Assembly: GCA_959018155.1 (NCBI GenBank)
Contig: CAUEKH010000156.1
Coordinates: 1 to 6,276, forward strand
Length of the DNA stretch: 6,276 bases
Direction of reading: 5' to 3'
DNA from: an uncultured Hungatella sp.
GTDB taxonomy: Bacteria > Bacillota > Clostridia > Lachnospirales > Lachnospiraceae
Part shown: piece by piece, positions 1 through 5,757 of the stretch
Position numbering within the stretch: position 1 is the stretch's first letter
Layout of the letters: every line of letters starts with the position of its first letter
Position numbers and translations under genes: made by a program
The notes under the pieces: model-generated
The model's database searches: none
The model's input: the letters and a program-made list of their open reading frames with translations, nothing else
Told to the model about the DNA's origin: nothing

Positions 1-2
1 CA

Positions 3-436
3 TGGGGATTCGCTCCGGTTCCGGCTATGGATGAAACAGCTGACAAGTACTTAATGTCTACAGTAGAAGAAGTTACATTCCGGCAGCAAGCGAGAACGTA
101 GACGCAGCAAAGGATTTCCTGGCATTCTTATACAGTGACGAAGCGATTAAGCTGAATGCTGAGAAGACCGGTGGTATCCCGCCAGTTGTAGGTGCTACAG
201 ACTTAGCAAAAGATATTCTTGACCCGATGATTCTTTCCACATTCCAGGCATTCGATAATGGTTATAAGCCATATATCGGCGGATTTGCAACTGTTGACAG
301 CGAGATCGTTCCGAAGAAGGAATTCTACGGTCATGTAAACGCAGTTGTAGACGGAAAAGAAACCACAGACGACTGGGTAGCAGCCTGTGTGAAGCTTTCC
401 AATGATGTGAGAGATTCTCTCGTAACAGCTGAATAA
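3..436 (+). CDS. Extracellular sugar-binding protein of an ABC transporter, C-terminal part, frameshifted
   Basis: This is the C-terminal end (about 144 residues) of a family 1 type extracellular solute-binding protein; the start lies outside the window. Reading begins in the frame of position 3 (WGFAPVPAMDE...) and runs to about position 74. There the frame breaks and would stop at the TAG at 99-101. Adding one T in the TT at 73-74 restores a smooth protein (EEV-YIPAASENVDAAKDFLAF) that runs in the frame of position 227 to the TAA at 434-436. The motif AAKDFLAFLYSDEAIKLNAE followed by TGGIPPV is typical of the C-terminal lobe of sugar-binding lipoproteins, in which a late helix is followed by a Gly-Ile-Pro turn. 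Two permease genes follow, so this is the capture subunit of the same importer. From the phosphorylase downstream, the ligand is probably GNB/LNB (inference). The frameshift is either a sequencing error or a true disabling mutation; the intact downstream frame favours an error or a very recent event. Confidence 0.85.
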
Positions 437-459
437 TTGACGAACGTATAACGTAACCT

Positions 460-496
460 TTAGTGCCTGAATTGTCTTTTGACAGTCAGGCACTAA
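460..496 (+). promoter_or_regulatory. Intercistronic mRNA hairpin between binding-protein and permease genes
   Basis: The arms TTAGTGCCTGA (460-470) and TCAGGCACTAA (486-496) are perfectly complementary over 11 bp. After a bulged A at 471, TTGTC (472-476) pairs with GACAG (481-485), leaving a TTTT loop. No T-run follows the 3' arm, so it does not look like a full Rho-independent terminator. Hairpins at this place in sugar ABC operons commonly protect the upstream message from 3' exonucleases or cause partial termination. Either would give more binding protein than permease. That role is inferred; the pairing itself is seen in the sequence. Confidence 0.65.
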
Positions 497-537
497 TAAG
501 CTGAAACGAAATGATACGATAGAAAGGTGAGGTGTCA

Positions 538-1431
538 ATGAACGGTTTAGCCCAAAGGAAGAAAAAAGAGAAAATATTTCTGGCCTGCTGTGTTACCCCT
601 GCGCTTGTGGGATTCTGCCTGTTTATTCTCTATCCTGCGTTCCAGGTATTCCGCATGTCCTTATATAAATGGAGCGGCGGTACCGGTAAAAAAACTTTCA
701 TAGGCTTAAAAAACTTTAAAACCCTGTTTGCAAGTGATACGTTCTGGCTTGCATTCCGCAATACGATATTCCTGATGGTATTTGTAACCATTGTGACCAT
801 GACCCTGTCTCTGTTTTTCGCAGCGGTTATCAGCAGAGGTAAATTAAAAGAAGCCAACTTATATAGAATCGTTTTATTCTTCCCGAATGTCCTTTCTATT
901 GTAGTTATCGGTATTATTTTTAAAAATTTATTTAATCCCCTGACCGGTATCGTCAACTCGGCTCTGGCAGCCATGGGAAATACAAACCTGCCCAACTGGC
1001 TGGGCGACAGCCGTTACGTGCTGTGGGTTATCGCTGTAGCCATGGTCTGGCAGGCGGTTGGTTACTACATGGTTATGTATATTGCAGGTATGGACGGTGT
1101 TTCCGCGGAACTTTACGAAGTATCTGAACTGGAGGGCGCCAATAAGCTTCAGGAGTTCTTTAAGATTACTCTGCCCCTTATCTGGCCGACAGTCCGCACG
1201 ACCCTCGTGTTCTTCATTCTTTCCACGATGAATATGAGTTTCCAGTTCGTAACCGTTATGACCAACGGAGAGCCTCAGGGCCATTCCGAGGTGCTGTTGT
1301 CTTATGTGAACTTACAGGCGTTCAGTAACGCCAACTTCGGTTACGCCATGTCCGTGTCCGTTGTGGTGTTCGTGTTCTCATTTGTCTTATCCCTCATCGC
1401 TCAGGCGCTGACGGCCAGACATGACAAATAA
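538..1431 (+). CDS. Carbohydrate ABC transporter permease (MalF/UgpA type)
   Basis: This is an inner-membrane subunit of a CUT1-family sugar importer. It is 297 residues long from the ATG at 538, which is normal for the family. A short basic N-terminus (QRKKKEK) leads into a first membrane helix at about 13-33. Further hydrophobic segments lie at about 73-97, 110-128, 158-180, 220-240 and 265-290, which fits six helices. The cytoplasmic coupling loop that docks the ATPase (EAA loop) is at about 191-217 and reads EVSELEGA...FFKITLPLIWP. It is a slightly divergent copy, with V and S in place of the usual two alanines. I chose ATG 538 over the in-frame GTG at 532 because the AAAGGTGAGG purine tract (523-532) overlaps that GTG and is well placed for the ATG. 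The second permease follows after an 18-base gap, so the two are co-transcribed and form a heterodimer. Confidence 0.93.
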   Translation: MNGLAQRKKKEKIFLACCVTPALVGFCLFILYPAFQVFRMSLYKWSGGTGKKTFIGLKNFKTLFASDTFWLAFRNTIFLMVFVTIVTMTLSLFFAAVISRGKLKEANLYRIVLFFPNVLSIVVIGIIFKNLFNPLTGIVNSALAAMGNTNLPNWLGDSRYVLWVIAVAMVWQAVGYYMVMYIAGMDGVSAELYEVSELEGANKLQEFFKITLPLIWPTVRTTLVFFILSTMNMSFQFVTVMTNGEPQGHSEVLLSYVNLQAFSNANFGYAMSVSVVVFVFSFVLSLIAQALTARHDK

Positions 1432-1449
1432 TCGGAGGGAGGAATCGGA

Positions 1450-2292
1450 ATGAGTAAGGAACAAAAAAGTAAAATCATTAAAGTGTTGCTTCGTATCCTG
1501 CTGTTTGCCGCAGTAGTCCTGGTTATCCTGCCTTTGATTTGGACATTTATTTCGGCCTTAAAGGACAACAATGAGATATCCCAGTACCCTATGGCATTTC
1601 CAAAGAAACTTCAGTGGAACAACTTTGCCCGTGCCTGGACCAATGCCGATATCGGCAAGAACTTTATTAACTCTATCTTTATCACGGCGCTGTCCATGAT
1701 ATTATCTTTGCTTATGGTGGTTCCGGCCTCCTACGCATTGGGAAGATACAGAGGAAAGATTTTAAGTCCAATCAAGGCGCTTTTTATGGCCGGTATGTTT
1801 ATTCAGAAAAACTACCTGGTTGTACCGTTATTCTTGCAGTTACTGAGTTTCCATATGCTGAACAGCCGTATCGCCATCTGTATCGTCTATGCGTGTACGA
1901 CGCTGCCGTTCTATATTTTCCTGATGTCAGGCTTTATGGAGGGCATTGATAACGCTTATGTAGAGGCGGCCAGCATCGACGGAGCCAGCCATTTCCGCAC
2001 GATGGTAAGCGTCATTTTCCCGATGTGTAAACCGGGCGTGGCGACTATGCTGATGTTCTCCTTCATGGAGTACTGGAATGAATATATCCTGGCACTTCAG
2101 TTCCTGCGTGATGATGCGAAGAAGACGCTGCCAGTAGGCTTAAAGAACATTATGGAGCAGGCAAAATATGCGACTGACTGGGGCGCGCTGTTTGCAGCCA
2201 TGGTCATCGTTATGATTCCCACTATGATTTTCTATCTGATGGTTCAGAAGAAACTGACATCAGGTTTGAGCATGGGTGGACTGAAAGGTTAG
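1450..2292 (+). CDS. Carbohydrate ABC transporter permease (MalG/UgpE type)
   Basis: This is the second membrane subunit of the importer, 280 residues, full length for the MalG/UgpE group. The first membrane helix is at about 10-36, and the typical periplasmic stretch with W-x-F near NNFARAWTNADIGKNFINSIF follows. Further hydrophobic segments lie at about 72-97, 108-128, 140-160, 198-215 and 242-265. The EAA coupling loop is close to consensus: VEAASIDGAS at 171-180, then FRTMVSVIFPMCKPG, ending at Pro195-Gly196. The C-terminus KKLTSGLSMGGLKG is the usual ending in this family (…GLTAGAVKG-like). The ribosome binding site GGAGGGAGGA (1434-1443) lies about 7 bases before the ATG. The gene sits 18 bases after the first permease and 29 bases before the phosphorylase, so it belongs to the same operon. 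Confidence 0.94.
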   Translation: MSKEQKSKIIKVLLRILLFAAVVLVILPLIWTFISALKDNNEISQYPMAFPKKLQWNNFARAWTNADIGKNFINSIFITALSMILSLLMVVPASYALGRYRGKILSPIKALFMAGMFIQKNYLVVPLFLQLLSFHMLNSRIAICIVYACTTLPFYIFLMSGFMEGIDNAYVEAASIDGASHFRTMVSVIFPMCKPGVATMLMFSFMEYWNEYILALQFLRDDAKKTLPVGLKNIMEQAKYATDWGALFAAMVIVMIPTMIFYLMVQKKLTSGLSMGGLKG

Positions 2293-2321
2293 TTATTTAG
2301 AAAGACTGAGAGGACAGACAT

Positions 2322-4478
2322 ATGAAAGAAATAACAGGAAGACTTACTCTGCCCACAGACGTGGACATGGTAGAAGAGACAATTCGTTTAAAAAACCTTC
2401 TTGGTGCAGATGCTTTAAGAGACTGTGACGGCACGACGATGCCGGAGGAGCTGCTTTCTCTTGACGGAAAGATTTATGCAACTTACTATACGACCCGCAA
2501 GGACAACGCGTGGGCCGAGGCAAATCCGGAGGAAATCCAGCAGGAGTATTTGATCAGCGACAGAATTACGGCCCGTGGAGAGTCTCTGCGGATTGAGCTG
2601 ATGCACGGATTCCACACAGAACAGTTAAAGGTCAATACGATTGACGATCCGAAGCGGTGGTGGGAAGTCATCGACCGCACGACGGGTGAGGTGGTTCCTG
2701 TCGATAAATGGGAGTATGACGAGGCTGCGGGAGAAGTTGTCATTGAGACGATTCCGTATCACCAGTACACCGTCAGCTTCCTGGCCTTCTTAATCTGGGA
2801 TCCGGTCCATATGTACAATTATATTACGAATGACTGGAAGGGGGCGGAGCATCAGCTTACCTTTGATGTGCGCCAGCCCAAGACCCAGGTATTCGTAAAA
2901 GAGAAATTAAAACGCTGGTGCGAGGAGAACCCGGAGATCGACGTGGTTCGTTTTACGACCTTCTTCCATCAGTTTACGCTGACCTTCGACGATCAGAAGC
3001 GTGAAAAATACGTGGAGTGGTTCGGCTACAGCGCCAGCGTCAGCCCATATATTCTGGAAAAGTTTGAGAAATGGGCCGGTTATAAGTTCCGTCCGGAATT
3101 TATCGTAGATCAGGGCTATCACAATTCCTGCTTCCGCGTTCCGTCTAAGGAGTTCCGCGATTTCATCGAGTTCCAGCAGATCGAGGTCAGCAAGCTGGCC
3201 AAAGAGATGGTAGATATCGTCCACAGCTACGGCAAGGAAGCCATGATGTTCCTCGGCGATCACTGGATCGGAACGGAACCATTTGGAAAATATTTTGCAA
3301 ATATTGGACTCGATGCTGTGGTTGGCTCTGTCGGAGACGGCGTAACCATGCGTATGATTTCTGATATTAAGGGTGTGAACTATACTGAGGGACGTCTGCT
3401 TCCCTACTTCTTCCCGGATGTATTCTGCGAAGGCGGAGATCCGATTGGAGAAGCCCAGGACAACTGGATGAAGGCAAGACGCGCCATGCTTCGTTCCCCT
3501 CTTGACCGGATTGGTTATGGCGGCTACTTAAAGCTGGCCTCCGAATGGCCGGGATTTATCGAGGAAATCCAGAATGTAGTCGGAGAATTCCGCCAGATTC
3601 AGGAAAATATGGACGGAAGCCGTTCCCATATGGCGCCGTTCAAGGTTGCTGTCTTAAACTGCTGGGGTCCTCTGCGCGGGTTTATGGCAAATGAAGTTCA
3701 TCACGCTATTTACCACCGCGAGATTTATTCTTATGTAGGTGTGCTGGAGTGCTTGAGCGGTATGCCGATCGATGTGGAGTTTATCACATTTGATGATATC
3801 AGAGCCGGAATTGACCCAGATATCAAAGTAATCATCAACTCCGGTGATGCCTATACCGCATGGAGCGGCGGCGAGAACTGGAAGGATGAGAAGGTGGTAA
3901 CCGCAATCCGCAGATTCGTGGACAACGGCGGCGGATTCATCGGAGTCGGCGAGCCGACCGCATACCAGTTCCAGGGCCGCTATTTCCAGCTGAGTGATGT
4001 GCTGGGAGTAGACCGCGAGATGGGATTCTCCATGAGTACCGACAAGTACAATACGATGAATCCGGAGCATTTCATTCTGGAGGATATTGAAGGCGAGATT
4101 GATTTCGGTGAGAGCAAGAGCCGGATCTACGCCCAGGGCGACCATTACCAGATCCTTAACATGGATGGGGAGTACAGCCGCCTGGTAGTCAATGAGTATG
4201 GCGAAGGCCGCAGCGTTTACTTTACCGGACTTCCCTATTCGCCACAGAACTGCCGAATCCTCTTAAGGGCTATCTATTACGCAGCCCATATGGAAGATGA
4301 GATGAAGAAGTACTACGTGACCAATGTCGATACAGAGGTTGCGGCGTATGAGAAGACGAAGAAGATTGTTGTGATTAACAATTCAAAAGAGCCGAAGGCC
4401 ACGGATTTGTATGTTGACGGAGTGCTGAAGTGCAGTCTCGATATGAAGCCGATGGAGATGCGGTGGATTGATATGTAA
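2322..4478 (+). CDS. lnpA: GH112 1,3-beta-galactosyl-N-acetylhexosamine phosphorylase (GNB/LNB phosphorylase)
   Basis: This cytoplasmic enzyme (EC 2.4.1.211) splits galacto-N-biose or lacto-N-biose I with phosphate, inverting the anomer, to galactose 1-phosphate plus GalNAc or GlcNAc. It is 718 residues, against about 750 for the Bifidobacterium longum enzyme; much of the difference is a shorter segment before IDFGES. The layout fits the family: a TIM-barrel-like N-terminal part (about 1-435), an alpha/beta glutaminase-like domain from about 440 (VAVLNCWGPLRGF) to about 625, and a small C-terminal beta domain ending in INNS...MRWIDM. As I recall the B. longum structure, key residues are Val162, Asn166, Arg210, the general acid Asp313, Arg358 and Phe364. 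By direct count all have the same residue here: DPV162HMYN166, VVR210FTTFF, LGD313HWIGTEP, GR358LLPYFF364P. A GAGAGGA ribosome site at 2308-2314 supports the ATG at 2322. It is the last gene of the transporter operon. A less likely alternative is the related galactosyl-1,4-L-rhamnose phosphorylase described from Clostridium phytofermentans. Confidence 0.93.
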   Translation: MKEITGRLTLPTDVDMVEETIRLKNLLGADALRDCDGTTMPEELLSLDGKIYATYYTTRKDNAWAEANPEEIQQEYLISDRITARGESLRIELMHGFHTEQLKVNTIDDPKRWWEVIDRTTGEVVPVDKWEYDEAAGEVVIETIPYHQYTVSFLAFLIWDPVHMYNYITNDWKGAEHQLTFDVRQPKTQVFVKEKLKRWCEENPEIDVVRFTTFFHQFTLTFDDQKREKYVEWFGYSASVSPYILEKFEKWAGYKFRPEFIVDQGYHNSCFRVPSKEFRDFIEFQQIEVSKLAKEMVDIVHSYGKEAMMFLGDHWIGTEPFGKYFANIGLDAVVGSVGDGVTMRMISDIKGVNYTEGRLLPYFFPDVFCEGGDPIGEAQDNWMKARRAMLRSPLDRIGYGGYLKLASEWPGFIEEIQNVVGEFRQIQENMDGSRSHMAPFKVAVLNCWGPLRGFMANEVHHAIYHREIYSYVGVLECLSGMPIDVEFITFDDIRAGIDPDIKVIINSGDAYTAWSGGENWKDEKVVTAIRRFVDNGGGFIGVGEPTAYQFQGRYFQLSDVLGVDREMGFSMSTDKYNTMNPEHFILEDIEGEIDFGESKSRIYAQGDHYQILNMDGEYSRLVVNEYGEGRSVYFTGLPYSPQNCRILLRAIYYAAHMEDEMKKYYVTNVDTEVAAYEKTKKIVVINNSKEPKATDLYVDGVLKCSLDMKPMEMRWIDM

Positions 4479-4492
4479 TGAGTGAGAGGAAG

Positions 4493-4526
4493 GGCGTTGC
4501 AGAGTTTGACTTTGCAGCGCCTTTTT
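4493..4526 (+). terminator. Rho-independent terminator of the transporter-phosphorylase operon
   Basis: The 5' arm GGCGTTGCAGAG (4493-4504) pairs over 12 positions, two of them G-T wobbles, with CTTTGCAGCGCC (4510-4521) around a TTTGA loop. Five T follow directly (4522-4526). It starts 15 bases after the phosphorylase stop codon, so transcription of the sugar operon ends here and no further catabolic gene is joined to it. Confidence 0.9.
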
Positions 4527-4569
4527 GTCTCTGATAACCAGTATCTGGAAATAAACTTCCCTCCTCCTG

Positions 4570-4598
4570 TTTACACCCGCTGGATTAAATGTTATGAT
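4570..4598 (+). promoter_or_regulatory. Sigma-A type promoter of the DeoR-family gene
   Basis: A -35 box TTTACA (4570-4575, 5 of 6 to consensus) is separated by exactly 17 bases from a -10 box TATGAT (4593-4598, 5 of 6). Transcription would start near 4604-4606, about 50 bases before the regulator's ATG. It lies just past a terminator, so the regulator has its own transcript. No strong operator palindrome is evident; AAAGCTTT at 4608-4615 is the best small one close to the start point. Confidence 0.72.
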
Positions 4599-4655
4599 TA
4601 TTCCATGAAAGCTTTTGATAACTATTGAAAAGAAGTGGAACAGGAGGCCCGGCAC

Positions 4656-5426
4656 ATGGATTTTGAAGACAGAAAGACAAAACTCAGCGAGTATTTGAGG
4701 GAAAGCGGAAAGATTGATTACAGTCATGCCGTTGATTTACTGGGGGTTTCGGAAGCCACAGTCAGAAGGGACTTCGAACAGCTGGAGAAGCAGGGGATTC
4801 TCGTCCGGGTTCGTGGCGGCGCCAAATCGGCTCATTTAGAGGAAGGCAATCCCAGAGTTCAGAATATCATTTATTCCAGAGAGCGGAAACTGATCGGAGA
4901 GATTGCCAGCGGCTTCGTGAGAAAAAATGAACTGGTTTATATCGGATCCGGCACAACTACAATGGCGCTGATTGATCAGATTGAGCATCCGAATATATCT
5001 GTGATTACAAACGGGATACCACAGTTGGAAGCCCTCACGAAGAAAGGAATCCAGACATTTTTGCTTGCCGGATTCTTAAAAGAGACGACCAGGGCACTGG
5101 TAGGAAGCCGGGCCATCGAGATGCTGAAAGAATTCCGTTTTGACACAGCTTTTCTGGGGGCAAATGGCTTAAGCCGCGATTATAAGCTGCTGTCGGCAGA
5201 TGAGTACGAGTATGAGATAAAGAAAGTGGCGATCACCAATTCCAGAAGGTGTTACATGCTGCTGGATCATGGAAAGTTTGATAAGACTGCCATGTACGAG
5301 ATATCAGGAGATATTCTTAAAAAGGTGTATGTGATTACTGACCGTATGGCAGATTGGATTCATGCCCCTTACGAGAGGGTGGGAGAAGGATATGTGTTCT
5401 GCCTTGGGGATGCGATGAAACAATAA
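4656..5426 (+). CDS. DeoR/GlpR-family transcriptional regulator of sugar metabolism
   Basis: This is a cytoplasmic DNA-binding regulator of 256 residues, standard for the family. The N-terminal winged helix-turn-helix is at about 6-56, with the family signature VSEATVRRDFEQLEKQGILVRVRGGA and recognition helix around Ser32-Phe40. The C-terminal sugar-phosphate-sensing domain shows IGSGTTT (96-102), VITNG, LVGSRA, FLGANGLS and LLDHGKFDKTA (Asp204, Lys207, Phe208). These are the usual ligand-pocket motifs, though IGSGTT replaces the more common DxGTT and DHGKF the common DSSKF. Most members are repressors released by a phosphorylated sugar. I chose ATG 4656 because AGGAGG (4642-4647) lies 8 bases before it; the in-frame GTG at 4635 precedes this site. 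It has its own promoter and terminator. The target is unknown: the PTS genes downstream are the likeliest, the phosphorylase operon the alternative. Confidence 0.92.
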   Translation: MDFEDRKTKLSEYLRESGKIDYSHAVDLLGVSEATVRRDFEQLEKQGILVRVRGGAKSAHLEEGNPRVQNIIYSRERKLIGEIASGFVRKNELVYIGSGTTTMALIDQIEHPNISVITNGIPQLEALTKKGIQTFLLAGFLKETTRALVGSRAIEMLKEFRFDTAFLGANGLSRDYKLLSADEYEYEIKKVAITNSRRCYMLLDHGKFDKTAMYEISGDILKKVYVITDRMADWIHAPYERVGEGYVFCLGDAMKQ

Positions 5427-5428
5427 TG

Positions 5429-5462
5429 CAGAAGAAATAATAAGACAGAAGAAGTTATAAGG
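5429..5462 (+). repeat. 17-bp imperfect tandem repeat, two copies
   Basis: Two adjacent 17-base units, 5429-5445 and 5446-5462, share 14 of 17 bases; both start CAGAAGAA and carry ATAAG near the end. The repeat lies just after the regulator's stop codon and before its terminator. It is purine-rich and has no obvious coding role; it may be only a local duplication in the 3' untranslated region. Confidence 0.5.
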
Positions 5463-5491
5463 TATTTGAAGAGAATAGAACAGCAGAATTT

Positions 5492-5541
5492 ACGGGATAA
5501 GGAACTGGCCGCGGAAGGCCTTTTTCCTTATCCCGTTTTTT
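5492..5541 (+). terminator. Rho-independent terminator after the DeoR-family gene
   Basis: The outer arms ACGGGATAAGGAA (5492-5504) and TTCCTTATCCCGT (5524-5536) match perfectly over 13 bp. An inner GGCC (5507-5510) / GGCC (5517-5520) pairing sits in the loop, separated from the outer stem by a small internal loop. A run of six T (5536-5541) follows. It ends the regulator transcript and separates it from the PTS genes. Confidence 0.93.
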
Positions 5542-5576
5542 GTATCTTGTATTATCCTGAAAATGAAGGAGGCTGT

Positions 5577-5630
5577 ATGTCGTTTGTCATCTGCTATGAT
5601 GGAAAATTCAAATGGGAAAATAAGCATTGA
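5577..5630 (+). CDS. Doubtful 17-codon ORF behind a strong Shine-Dalgarno site
   Basis: AAGGAGG (5566-5572) is followed after 4 bases by an ATG opening a 17-residue frame, MSFVICYDGKFKWENKH, with a TGA stop at 5628-5630. It lies between the repressor terminator and the PTS promoter. I do not recognise the peptide. No convincing promoter precedes it, as the sequence just upstream is the terminator T-run. It could be a small translated peptide, a remnant of a lost gene, or chance. The short spacer is slightly tight for efficient initiation. Confidence 0.18.
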   Translation: MSFVICYDGKFKWENKH

Positions 5631-5669
5631 TGCAAAAAGATGAAAATATTTGAAAAAATAATGAAGAAT

Positions 5670-5690
5670 TTTGCAATAAAATCTTGCAAA
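5670..5690. promoter_or_regulatory. Paired TTGCAA palindromes, candidate operator over the PTS -35 box
   Basis: TTTGCAA (5670-5676) and TTGCAAA (5684-5690) form an inverted repeat with a 7-base AT-rich gap, and the second copy overlaps the proposed -35 box. The position suits a repressor site for the DeoR-family protein encoded just upstream. This assignment is inference, and AT-rich DNA makes chance pairs more likely. Confidence 0.35.
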
Positions 5691-5712
5691 TACTTTTCAT
5701 GTGTGTTACTCT
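5684..5712 (+). promoter_or_regulatory. Probable promoter of the PTS operon
   Basis: TTGCAA (5684-5689) stands 17 bases before TACTCT (5707-5712), which carries an extended -10 TG one base upstream (TGT at 5704-5706). Each hexamer is only 4 of 6 to the sigma-A consensus; the exact spacing and the TGn element are what support it. Start of transcription would be near 5719, about 40 bases before the EIIA start codon. The weak boxes fit a regulated promoter. Confidence 0.5.
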
Positions 5713-5757
5713 GTAAATACAAAAGCACGAAAAAATGTCAGGAAAGGAGGGAAATTT

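Noticed and set aside
502..517. A catabolite-responsive (cre) site around CTGAAACGAAATGATA.
   Set aside because: The core does not align with the cre consensus; the central CG is one base out of place.
492..520. A possible promoter for the permease genes using TACGAT at 515-520.
   Set aside because: There is no acceptable -35 box at the right distance, and the element sits almost on the ribosome binding site. Read-through from upstream explains expression.
3654..4145. A 163-codon minus-strand frame inside the phosphorylase gene, and similar minus-strand frames elsewhere.
   Set aside because: These are shadows of well-supported + strand genes with clear family motifs; they lack ribosome sites and recognisable domains.
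4532..4622. TGATAAC direct repeats at 4532-4538 and 4616-4622 flanking the regulator promoter, 84 bases apart, suggesting autoregulation by looping.
   Set aside because: A 7-base match over this distance can occur by chance, the same heptamer also occurs inside the second permease gene near 1947, and neither copy is palindromic.
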